Part shown: one piece after another, positions 1 to 6,375 of the stretch
How the letters are laid out: each line of letters begins with the position of its first letter
Position numbering within the stretch: the first letter of the stretch is position 1
NCBI GenBank assembly: GCA_016213125.1
Contig: JACRBR010000129.1
Span: 1-14,102 of the forward strand
Origin: Chloroflexota bacterium
Lineage (GTDB): Bacteria > Chloroflexota > Dehalococcoidia > DSTF01 > JACRBR01
DNA: 14,102 bases
Direction of reading: 5' to 3'
Position numbers and translations under genes: made by a program
Notes under the pieces: generated by a model
The model's input: the letters and a program-made list of their open reading frames with translations, nothing else
Told to the model about the DNA's origin: nothing
Databases searched by the model: none

Positions 1-593
1 CGGCGAGGACCTGCGCCTGGGTGCCGGAGCCCGAGTTGGTCAACACCTTGCCGACGAAGATCTGGGCGCCGAAGCCGATACCGTAGCGCTGAATTGGACC
101 GGCAGGCGCCTGCGGCCCACACGCCGTGCCCGTGGTGTGCGCTGATGGCGATCGGCTCGCCCAGCCCCAGCTCGAAGAAAGCGACGGCCGAATCTTCGCG
201 CTCTCGGTTCTCCACCTTGTTGGCCAGCAGCAGGACTGGCTTGTGCGTCCGCCGCAGCAGGTCTGCCACCTCGTACTCGGCCGCCGTGATGCCCGTGATG
301 GTGTCGACCACGAACAGGATCATCTCGGCTTCGTCCAGCGCCTGCTCCACCTGCTGCCGGATGAGCGGGGTGTACGTGCCGGGCACATCAGGCTCGAGCC
401 CGCCCGTATCGACGACCGTGAAGTCGCGCCCGCGCCAGTGGGCGTCGCCGTAAATGCGGTCGCGCGTGGTGCCCGGCAGATCCTCGACGAGCGCGGGGCG
501 GCCGCCGACGATGCGGTTGAACAGCGCCGACTTACCGACGTTGGGCCGGCCGACGATGGCCACGATGGGCAGGGGCGTGGTAGTTGTTTTCAC
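1..593 (-). CDS. der: GTPase Der (EngA), N-terminal domain only; 3' part replaced by foreign sequence
   Basis: Der is a two-GTPase-domain protein needed for 50S ribosome assembly, usually about 440 residues. Residues 1-158 from the GTG at 593 are typical of the first G domain: P-loop GRPNVGKS (15-22), switch I PGTTRDR (40-46), G3 DTGG (62-65), G4 NKVE (125-128, Glu where Asp is commonest) and G5 ISAHHG (150-155). After about residue 158 (position ~120) the frame stays open to the edge, but the next ~39 residues (WAAGACRSNSALRYR...) look nothing like Der; the real coding signal there is the S8 peptidase fragment in another phase. The second G domain and KH-like domain are therefore missing. 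The GTG start overlaps the cdaR stop as GTGA, which favours translational coupling. Identity is firm; the C-terminal truncation is either real or an artefact. Confidence 0.88.
   Translation of the reverse strand, partial: MKTTTTPLPIVAIVGRPNVGKSALFNRIVGGRPALVEDLPGTTRDRIYGDAHWRGRDFTVVDTGGLEPDVPGTYTPLIRQQVEQALDEAEMILFVVDTITGITAAEYEVADLLRRTHKPVLLLANKVENREREDSAVAFFELGLGEPIAISAHHGHGVWAAGACRSNSALRYRLRRPDLRRQGVDQLGLRHPGAGPR
2..139 (-). CDS. Fragment of a subtilisin-like S8 serine peptidase
   Basis: The frame read leftward from 139 gives 46 residues beginning HTTGTACGPQ, followed by RYGIGFGAQIFVGKVL and NSGSGTQAQVLA. In S8 peptidases the catalytic-His motif (HGTHxxGT) is followed by a Gly/Pro-rich loop, then YG(I/V)APGA, a (V/G)KVL strand and a GSGT...ILAGI helix, and this order matches. 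The first His (codon 139-137) would be the catalytic one. The Asp part of the triad and everything N-terminal are absent because the sequence turns into der just upstream. The rest of the gene lies beyond the left edge. The fragment overlaps the der frame on the same strand but in another phase. The family match is by eye; I am fairly confident of it. Whether the join is natural or an assembly artefact cannot be decided here. Confidence 0.6.
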
Positions 594-1855
594 GGGCGCG
601 GCGTCAGGGCGATACCGAGCTCGCCCGGCTCTACGCGTACGACGGCCGTCCCGGTGGGGGGCGTGATGAGCATCGGCAGCACGTACAATCCCTCTTCCAA
701 CCCCTGCGCGTCGACGATGACGGTGATTGATTCGGCGGTAACGGCCTGCAACGCCGGAAGGTCGCCCGCCAGCGTGACCAGGACGGACTGCGCCGGCGTC
801 ACCACCAGCCCGTCGCCGGCGTTGCGGACCTGCGGCACAACTAGGAACGACACCTCGCCTCGCGCCGGGGTGATGGTGATGGTCACCAGCACCAGGTTCG
901 TGCCCAGCACGCCGGTGTCACGTGGAAGGGACAGCTCTACCTGCTGGACGACGGTGTTGCGCGCATCGCTGATCGAGATCTCGCTGGTGGAGATGCCGGC
1001 GACCGCGTCGATCGAGTTCAGCACGGGGAGAGAGCCGGTGACCGTCACCACCGCCCTGTCGACGGCGATCCCGGTGACATTGTACCCGGCGGCGGGCACT
1101 CCGCTGATCTTCGGGGCCACGGTGAACTGCTGGCTGAACTCGCTCTGCGCGATCTGCACGGCGACGCGCGCCGTCGAAGGGTTGATCCCGACGCGGCTGA
1201 TCTCGCCGCCCCTGGTATCGCGCGGACTGAGCACGACGCGGTCCTCGGCGAAGTCGGCCGAGCGGCCGGTGACGCCGACCTCGGCGATCGCCACATCGAC
1301 CAGCTCGACGAGGCTCTCCGGGCCGCTCACGGTCGCCGTCGGTGGCTCCACGGTCTGGTCGCCGGCGGCGAAGCCTGGCTGGGGCGATCCCACCAGCGCG
1401 GCGCGCACGGGCACCTCTTTCGTGCGCAGATCCTCCAGCGTGACCTCGATCTGCTCGGGGGTGGTGCGGACGACGCGCACGTCGCTCTTCTTCGAGACGA
1501 CGCTGACGGACACGGGATGCTTGCCGCGCTCGAACCCGCCGAGGTTCGCCTCGGCCTCGAAGTCGGCGGGGCGGAGGCCGCTGAGGTCGTTCTCGGGCCC
1601 TTCGATCTCGATGCGCACGGTGTTCGCGGAAGAGTTGGCGACGGCGAGGCCGTTCGGCGCGTTCACGAAGCTGATCTCGACGGCGCTGTTGAAGGTCTGG
1701 CGATCCGTGGGGTTCTCGGCGTCGGTGACGAACAGCCACAGGCTGAGCGCGAGCGCAGCAGACAGGATCACCAGGCTGATGTTGCCGGCGATCGAGGTCA
1801 TGAGGCCCCGCGCGAAGAACCACGCCGCGTGTGGCAGGTGGCGCAGCCACTCCAT
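590..1855 (-). CDS. cdaR: YbbR-domain protein, CdaR-like regulator of diadenylate cyclase
   Basis: This 421-residue protein probably sits in the membrane with CdaA and modulates c-di-AMP synthesis. There is one membrane segment near the N terminus (about residues 25-44, ISLVILSAALALSLWLFV), after which the protein should lie outside the cell. The rest divides into four YbbR-like beta domains of roughly 85-90 residues (about 55-143, 147-236, 240-330 and 334-420), each ending in a valine-rich strand such as EQIEVTLEDL or TARVAVQI. Family members commonly carry three or four such domains, so the length is normal. Its ATG shares one base with the cdaA stop (TGATG) and its stop overlaps the der start (GTGA), so it lies in the middle of a tightly coupled operon. 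The call rests on domain architecture and cdaA adjacency; a direct regulatory effect is inferred from the family. Confidence 0.88.
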   Translation of the reverse strand: MEWLRHLPHAAWFFARGLMTSIAGNISLVILSAALALSLWLFVTDAENPTDRQTFNSAVEISFVNAPNGLAVANSSANTVRIEIEGPENDLSGLRPADFEAEANLGGFERGKHPVSVSVVSKKSDVRVVRTTPEQIEVTLEDLRTKEVPVRAALVGSPQPGFAAGDQTVEPPTATVSGPESLVELVDVAIAEVGVTGRSADFAEDRVVLSPRDTRGGEISRVGINPSTARVAVQIAQSEFSQQFTVAPKISGVPAAGYNVTGIAVDRAVVTVTGSLPVLNSIDAVAGISTSEISISDARNTVVQQVELSLPRDTGVLGTNLVLVTITITPARGEVSFLVVPQVRNAGDGLVVTPAQSVLVTLAGDLPALQAVTAESITVIVDAQGLEEGLYVLPMLITPPTGTAVVRVEPGELGIALTPRP

Positions 1856-2646
1856 CAGCCGCCCCCGTTCCGGCGGCCCGCCAGCAGCCGCTCGAGCGCT
1901 GCGCGAAGGCCGTCGTCATCGAGGCGGCCGTGGATCTGGCCTTCGGCGGCGACGGAGATCCGCCCCGTCTCCTCGGACACGACGATGGAGATCGCGTCGG
2001 TGCGTTCGGTGATGCCGAGGGCGGCGCGGTGACGGGTGCCCAGCTCACCAGGGAATGCGTTCTCCGAAAGCGGCAGCGTGACGCCGGCGGCGACGACGCG
2101 GTCGTCGCGCACGACCAGTGCGCCGTCGTGCAGGGGCGAGTTGGGATAGAAGATGCTCTCGATGAGGTCGGGCGAGGCCAGCGCGTCGATGGGGATGCCT
2201 GTCTCGATGTAGTCCTGCAGCCCCGTTTCCCGCTCGACGACGATGAGCGCGCCGATGCGCTTCTTCGCCATGTCGATCGCGGCGGCGTTCACGGCTTCGA
2301 TCGTCTCGTGGCTGCTGGCGCTGGCGCCGAACGCGCGGGCGCCTGTGCGGCCCAGCCGTTCGAGCGCGCGCCGTAGCTCGGGCTGGAAGATGATCGGGAG
2401 GGCGATCAAGAGACCGGTAAATGAGTTGCGGATGAGGAACTCCAGCACTGGCAGCGAGAACGCCTGCACCAGGATCACGGCCGCAATGAGGAGGATGAAG
2501 GCGCCCCGGATGACCGCCATGGCCGTCGTGCCGCGCAGCAGCAGGAGGATCCAGAAGAAGATGAGCGAGATGATCGCCACCTCGAAGGCGGCGGCGCCAT
2601 CGAACTGCTCGAAGTTGTCCTTAAGGAAGTTACCCAGGTCGCTCAT
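1855..2646 (-). CDS. cdaA: Diadenylate cyclase CdaA (DisA_N domain)
   Basis: This enzyme condenses two ATP into the second messenger cyclic di-AMP, which controls potassium and osmolyte transport and cell-wall homeostasis. The 263 residues show the CdaA layout: three closely spaced membrane helices (about 21-38, 43-62 and 65-86), a short linker containing QPELRRALERLG (88-99), then the DisA_N catalytic domain. The two signature motifs are intact: DGA (174-176, within NSPLHDGALVV) and GTRHRAA (203-209). Length and topology match CdaA rather than DisA or CdaS. It starts 9 nt after argF and runs into cdaR with a one-base overlap. In Firmicutes cdaA-cdaR is usually followed by glmM; here der follows and argF precedes. 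No strong Shine-Dalgarno is visible, so expression may depend on coupling with argF. Confidence 0.95.
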   Translation of the reverse strand: MSDLGNFLKDNFEQFDGAAAFEVAIISLIFFWILLLLRGTTAMAVIRGAFILLIAAVILVQAFSLPVLEFLIRNSFTGLLIALPIIFQPELRRALERLGRTGARAFGASASSHETIEAVNAAAIDMAKKRIGALIVVERETGLQDYIETGIPIDALASPDLIESIFYPNSPLHDGALVVRDDRVVAAGVTLPLSENAFPGELGTRHRAALGITERTDAISIVVSEETGRISVAAEGQIHGRLDDDGLRAALERLLAGRRNGGG

Positions 2647-2655
2647 GATCGCGAC

Positions 2656-3582
2656 CTACAGGGCATGATCGCTGGCCGTCAGTGCGAGGATGGCTTTTTG
2701 GGCGTGGAGGCGGTTCTCCGCCTGGTCGAACACCACCGACTGTGGGCCTTCGATGACGTCGTCCATGACTTCCTCGCCGCGGTGGGCGGGCAGGTCGTGC
2801 ATGAAGATCGCCGTGGGCTTGGCCAGCGCCATCATGCCGGCAGTGATGGCAAACCCGGCGAACGCCTCCTTTCGTTGGGCGTAGCTGTCCTCCTGCCCCA
2901 TGCTCGCCCACACGTCGGTGTACACGACGTCGGCGTCGCGCACGGCTTCGGCCGGCGTGTCGTAGAAGTCCGCGCGGCCGCCGTTGCGCTCCGCGCTTTC
3001 CGAGATGAGGCGGCGGGTGCCCTCGGGCAGGCTGTAGCCGGCGGGCGAGGCCATCGCGAAACTCATGCCGGCCAGCGCCGCGCCTTCCGCCAGCGACTGC
3101 GCGACGTTGAAGCCGTCTCCGACGAAGGCCAGCCGCACGCCGCGCAGCGTATCGAAGCGCTCGCGCACGGTTAGCAGGTCGGCCAGGGCCTGGCAGGGAT
3201 GCTCCTCGTCCGAGAGTGCGTTGATCACCGGGATGTTCGCGTGGCGCGCCAGGTCGAGCAGGGTGCCGTGGGAGTACGTGCGCGCGGCGATGACGTCCAC
3301 GTAGCGGCTGAGCACGCGCGCCACATCGGCCACGGGCTCCCGCTGGCCGAGGCCGACTTCCGACTGGTTGAGGTAGATGGCATGACCGCCCAGCTCCTGC
3401 ATCGCCACATCGAAGCTGACGCGCGTGCGAAGCGACGGCTTCTCGAACAGGAGGGCCAGCGTCTTGTTGCGCAACAATTCGTGGCCGCCGCCGTCCCGCT
3501 TCAGGCTCAGCGCCGTGCGCAGGATCAGCTCCACCTCATCGGGCGTCAGTTCGGAAATGGAGAGCAGATCGCGGCCGCGCAC
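2656..3582 (-). CDS. argF: Ornithine carbamoyltransferase, with HDLP instead of HCLP
   Basis: It transfers the carbamoyl group of carbamoyl phosphate to ornithine, giving citrulline in arginine synthesis, as a cytoplasmic trimer. The 308 residues are normal length. Motifs: carbamoyl-phosphate loop KPSLRTR (48-54), HPCQALAD (128-135), GDGFNVAQS (155-163), ornithine-side DVWASMG (223-229) and the C-terminal AENRLHAQKAIL. The SMG loop identifies the OTC branch rather than aspartate carbamoyltransferase. The odd point is the ornithine-binding HCLP motif, which reads HDLPAHRGEE (262-271): the codon is GAC, two base changes from a Cys codon. GTG is chosen as start because AGGGGG lies about 7 nt upstream and the alignment begins here. 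It is the first gene of the argF-cdaA-cdaR-der operon. No ArgR box was recognised. Substrate is inferred from the family; the substitution leaves some doubt. Confidence 0.92.
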   Translation of the reverse strand: MRGRDLLSISELTPDEVELILRTALSLKRDGGGHELLRNKTLALLFEKPSLRTRVSFDVAMQELGGHAIYLNQSEVGLGQREPVADVARVLSRYVDVIAARTYSHGTLLDLARHANIPVINALSDEEHPCQALADLLTVRERFDTLRGVRLAFVGDGFNVAQSLAEGAALAGMSFAMASPAGYSLPEGTRRLISESAERNGGRADFYDTPAEAVRDADVVYTDVWASMGQEDSYAQRKEAFAGFAITAGMMALAKPTAIFMHDLPAHRGEEVMDDVIEGPQSVVFDQAENRLHAQKAILALTASDHAL

Positions 3583-3664
3583 GAGAATCCCCCTGTATGG
3601 AGAGCGGGCTTCCGGTTAAGTGGGCCGCGGCAGCGCCCGCCCGCAACGTGGAACAACGGCCTTG

Positions 3665-3670
3665 AGTATA
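3665..3670 (-). promoter_or_regulatory. Possible -10 box for the argF operon
   Basis: On the minus strand TATACT stands about 83 nt upstream of the argF GTG, in the only AT-leaning part of the 217-nt divergent region. No convincing -35 hexamer is found 16-19 nt further upstream, and there is no TG extension, so this is a weak call. Confidence 0.3.
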
Positions 3671-3693
3671 ACGGTCGATGCTTCCTCCAGGTT

Positions 3694-3722
3694 GACATTC
3701 CGGCCCGCGAAATCGGACATTC
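3694..3722. repeat. Direct repeat GACATTC, 22 bp apart, in the argF/fabD divergent region
   Basis: GACATTC occurs at 3694-3700 and again at 3716-3722, start to start 22 bp, which is two helical turns. It lies upstream of the fabD -10 box and just beyond the argF -10 box, so a regulator bound here could affect both directions. A 7-bp repeat can arise by chance; no known operator was recognised. Confidence 0.25.
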
Positions 3723-3760
3723 GCCATCCGGGCGCGGCCGGCGGTGGGCATCACTCGTTG

Positions 3761-3769
3761 TGATATGAT
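3761..3769 (+). promoter_or_regulatory. Extended -10 promoter for fabD-fabF
   Basis: TGATATGAT combines the TGn extension with a TATGAT -10 hexamer. Transcription would begin near 3776, only some 25 nt before the fabD ATG and just ahead of the AAGGA Shine-Dalgarno at 3779-3783. No good -35 is seen at the usual spacing, which extended -10 promoters tolerate. Confidence 0.5.
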
Positions 3770-3799
3770 CCACGGGCGAAGGAACCGACGCTGACCCGC

Positions 3800-4855
3800 A
3801 TGGAAACGACACCCGCCAAACCCTCGAGGCTGGCCCTCATCTTCCCCGGACAGGGGTCGCAGCACACCGGCATGGGCCGGCGGGTGGCAGAGGCTTCGAC
3901 ACGCGCCCGCGACGTCTTCGCCGAGGCCAGCGAGATCCTCAAGATCGACGTCACGAAGATCGTGATGGACGGCTCGGAGAAGGAGCTGGCGCGGACCACG
4001 ACCACGCAGCCGGCCATCCTCGCTGTCAGCTGGGCATACCTCACCTACCTCCGCGAGAAGGCGGAGGGGTTCGGGCGGCAGCTCCGCCCTTCACACGGAT
4101 CGGGGCACAGTTTCGGACAGTTCTCCGCCGCCGCCGCTGCCGACTCAATCTCCTACGCCGACGCGCTCCGGCTCGTCCGCGAGCGCGGCCGCATCATGAC
4201 GAAGTGGTCGAAGCGGCGCCCGGGCGGGATGGCCAGCGTTATTGGCCCGTCCGACGACGACGTCCGCGGCGTCCTTCAGCAGATCTCACCTGACGGCGAC
4301 GTCGGCGTGGCAGCGGTGAACGCGCCGGGCCAGACCGTCATCTCCGGCACCCTCGCAGCTCTCAGCCGCGCCATCGAGGCCATGAAGGAGCGCGGGCGCG
4401 TGGTGCAGCTCCCGATCTCGGTCCCCGGCCACTTCCCCAAGATGGCGGAAGCGCGTGAGGAGCTGCGCGAGCGTATCGAAGCCATCGATTTCCGCGACCC
4501 GAAGTTCCCGCTTGTGTCCAGCCTGACAGGCCGCGTTCTCACCACAGCGGACGAAGTCCGGCAGGAGCTGGCCGACCAGATGACTGGCGCCATCAACTGG
4601 ATGCGCGCGTTCCTGGAGATGCGAAAGGCGGGGGCTTCTTCGTTCCTTGAGGTCGGCCCCGGCCACGTGCTGGGCAACCTGACCAGGCGCCTGGACCGCG
4701 ACGCGAAGATGATCGACATCTTCGACGACAGCCAGTGGGTGGACCTGGCGCCGATGCTTCCACTTCTCGATGTGAAGGTCGTCGAGGCGCGCGCCGATGC
4801 TGCGTCGGCGCCGGTGCCCACAACCGAACGACACGCAAAGGCCCGACGTGGCTAG
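3800..4855 (+). CDS. fabD: Malonyl-CoA:ACP transacylase FabD
   Basis: FabD moves malonyl from CoA to acyl carrier protein, supplying extender units for fatty acid synthesis. Visible motifs are PGQGSQ (16-21), the nucleophile elbow GHSFG (102-106, Ser104), the carboxylate-binding Arg in RERG (Arg129), NAPGQTVISG (174-183), the catalytic His in SVPGH (His211) and EVGPG (284-288). The Ser-His dyad and Arg are thus intact. The family is usually about 310 residues; this one has 351, with a C-terminal tail after about 310 that looks unstructured. Start choice is uncertain: the ATG at 3800 lies 16 nt after the AAGGA Shine-Dalgarno, whereas an in-frame CTG at 3791 is 7 nt after it and would add three residues. 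It overlaps fabF by 8 nt and shares its operon. Sequence around the active site (GHSFGQFSAAAAAD) is somewhat divergent from textbook FabD. Confidence 0.93.
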   Translation: METTPAKPSRLALIFPGQGSQHTGMGRRVAEASTRARDVFAEASEILKIDVTKIVMDGSEKELARTTTTQPAILAVSWAYLTYLREKAEGFGRQLRPSHGSGHSFGQFSAAAAADSISYADALRLVRERGRIMTKWSKRRPGGMASVIGPSDDDVRGVLQQISPDGDVGVAAVNAPGQTVISGTLAALSRAIEAMKERGRVVQLPISVPGHFPKMAEAREELRERIEAIDFRDPKFPLVSSLTGRVLTTADEVRQELADQMTGAINWMRAFLEMRKAGASSFLEVGPGHVLGNLTRRLDRDAKMIDIFDDSQWVDLAPMLPLLDVKVVEARADAASAPVPTTERHAKARRG

Positions 4856-6110
4856 GCCCGAGACACTCCCCAACCGCCGCGTCGTGGTCACAGGGATGGG
4901 CACCGTGTGCCCTCTCGGCAACAATTGGCGCGATTCCTGGCAGGCGATGGTCGATGGGCGCAGCGGCATCGCGCGGCTGACCCAGTTCGACGTGTCGCCG
5001 TTTGAGGTGCAGATCGGCGGCGAAGTTCGCAACTTCTGCCCCGAGGAAGTCATCCCCACGAAAGAGCTGCGGCGCATGGACGAGAACGGCCAGTATGCCG
5101 TGGTCGCGTCGCTGGAGGCGCTCACGGATTCCGGGCTCGTCATCGATGAGGCGAATCGCGACGACGTCGGCGTCATCATGGGGTCCGCCGGCGGCGGGTA
5201 CGGCACGCTGCTGCGCGGATACGAGACGTTCCAGAAGGGCGGGTATCGCCGCGTCAATCCGTTCATGCTCAGCAACATGCTGCCCGACGCCGCCTCCGGC
5301 CACGTCGCCATCGCCACCGGCGCATCCGGGCCCAACTTCTGTATCGCCTCCGCCTGCTCCACAGGCACGGGCGCGATCGGTGAAGCCTGGGAGACGATCC
5401 GGCGGGGCGATGCCGAGGCCATCATCGCGGGCGGCACGGACAATCCGCTGCTGCCGGTGCTGCTCGCCTCCTTCCACGCCCTGCGCGCGCTGGCAAACGA
5501 CAACGAGCACCCGGAGCGCGCCTGCAAGCCGTTCGACAAGCGCCGCGACGGCTTCGTCGTCGGCCAGGGCGCCGCCGCCCTCGTGCTGGAGTCGCTCGGG
5601 AACGCGAAGGCCCGCGGCGCGGAGATCTATGCCGAGGTTGTCGGCTATGCCACCACCAACGACGCCCACGACATGGTCGCTTCCCTGGAGAGCGGGAGGG
5701 GCTCCGCCGTGTGCATGTCCCGCGCCATCAAGAAGGCGGGCATCGACCCGTCCGAGGTCAACTACATCAACCCGCATGGCACCGGGACGCCTCTGAACGA
5801 CCGCGCGGAGACCGCCGCGATTCACACCGTGTTCGGCGATCACGCGAAGAAGCTGGCGGTCAGCTCCACGAAGTCGATCCACGGGCACCTGATGGGCGGC
5901 GCGGGCGCGCTCGAGGCGATCGCCTGCATCTGCGCTATCCGCAGCGGTATCATTCCGCCGACTCTAAACTACGAGGTGCCTGACCCCGAATGCGACCTCG
6001 ACTACGTGCCAAACGAGGCCCGGCGTTCGGAGGTGATAGTCGCACTGTCGAACTCCGTGGGACTGGGTGGCCACAACGCCAGCGTGATCTTCCGGCGCTT
6101 CGAAGACTGA
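4848..6110 (+). CDS. fabF: Beta-ketoacyl-ACP synthase II (FabF)
   Basis: FabF condenses malonyl-ACP with the growing acyl-ACP, the elongation step of type II fatty acid synthesis. From the GTG at 4848 it has 420 residues, close to the usual 410-415. The thiolase-fold active site is complete: nucleophile Cys170 in SACSTGTG, His310 in PHGTGTPLND, Lys342 in STKS and His347 in GHLMGGAG, with the C-terminal Gly-rich loop NSVGLGGHN (402-410). I prefer GTG 4848 over the ATG at 4797 because AAAGG lies 6 nt upstream, the protein then begins just before the conserved RRVVVTGMG strand, and the overlap with fabD falls to 8 nt. Acting next to FabD fits one pathway, but acpP, fabH and fabG are not in the window. 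No unusual residues at catalytic positions. Confidence 0.95.
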   Translation: MARPETLPNRRVVVTGMGTVCPLGNNWRDSWQAMVDGRSGIARLTQFDVSPFEVQIGGEVRNFCPEEVIPTKELRRMDENGQYAVVASLEALTDSGLVIDEANRDDVGVIMGSAGGGYGTLLRGYETFQKGGYRRVNPFMLSNMLPDAASGHVAIATGASGPNFCIASACSTGTGAIGEAWETIRRGDAEAIIAGGTDNPLLPVLLASFHALRALANDNEHPERACKPFDKRRDGFVVGQGAAALVLESLGNAKARGAEIYAEVVGYATTNDAHDMVASLESGRGSAVCMSRAIKKAGIDPSEVNYINPHGTGTPLNDRAETAAIHTVFGDHAKKLAVSSTKSIHGHLMGGAGALEAIACICAIRSGIIPPTLNYEVPDPECDLDYVPNEARRSEVIVALSNSVGLGGHNASVIFRRFED

Positions 6111-6148
6111 CGACAAAGGCGGGCGCGCCGCCGGACAAGGAACAGCGA

Positions 6149-6361
6149 ATGGCCGCCGACCCGATTCTCGAAAAGACCCTCGAGTTGCCGTTGGATTACA
6201 CGCTGACCTTCCGCGCGACGCCGCGCACCATCAAGCGCACAATCATCCGGCTGCTGCCCTGGGCAGTCGTAGCGATGCTCCCGGCGGGTAAGGCGCCGAC
6301 GCGCATCGCCACGGCTGTGGCGTCTCGCCTGTCGCCGCTGGTGCGCCAGAGCCTTCGCTAG
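6149..6361 (+). CDS. Small hypothetical protein, 70 aa
   Basis: I do not recognise this protein. It begins MAADPILEKTLELPLDYTL and ends in a basic LSPLVRQSLR. A moderately hydrophobic stretch (about 38-46, LPWAVVAML) lies between two Arg/Lys-rich segments (RATPRTIKRTIIR, and KAPTRIATAVASR), so an amphipathic, membrane-surface or nucleic-acid-contacting peptide is possible. The ATG has AAGGA 7 nt upstream and follows fabF by 38 nt on the same strand, so it is probably the last gene of the fabD-fabF transcript. The stop is 14 nt from the end of the convergent ribF gene. Support is the ribosome binding site, position and clean frame; a role in lipid synthesis is only suggested by context. Confidence 0.55.
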   Translation: MAADPILEKTLELPLDYTLTFRATPRTIKRTIIRLLPWAVVAMLPAGKAPTRIATAVASRLSPLVRQSLR

Positions 6362-6375
6362 CAGGGCCTCGCGCA

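Noticed and set aside
126..2012. Plus-strand open frame of 628 codons opposite der, cdaR and cdaA
   Set aside because: It runs antisense to three well-recognised minus-strand genes, is low-complexity Ser/Thr/Arg-rich, and results from high-GC codon bias.
918..2048. Minus-strand 376-codon frame overlapping cdaR and cdaA
   Set aside because: Arg/Pro-rich out-of-frame shadow; the YbbR and DisA_N domains lie in other frames.
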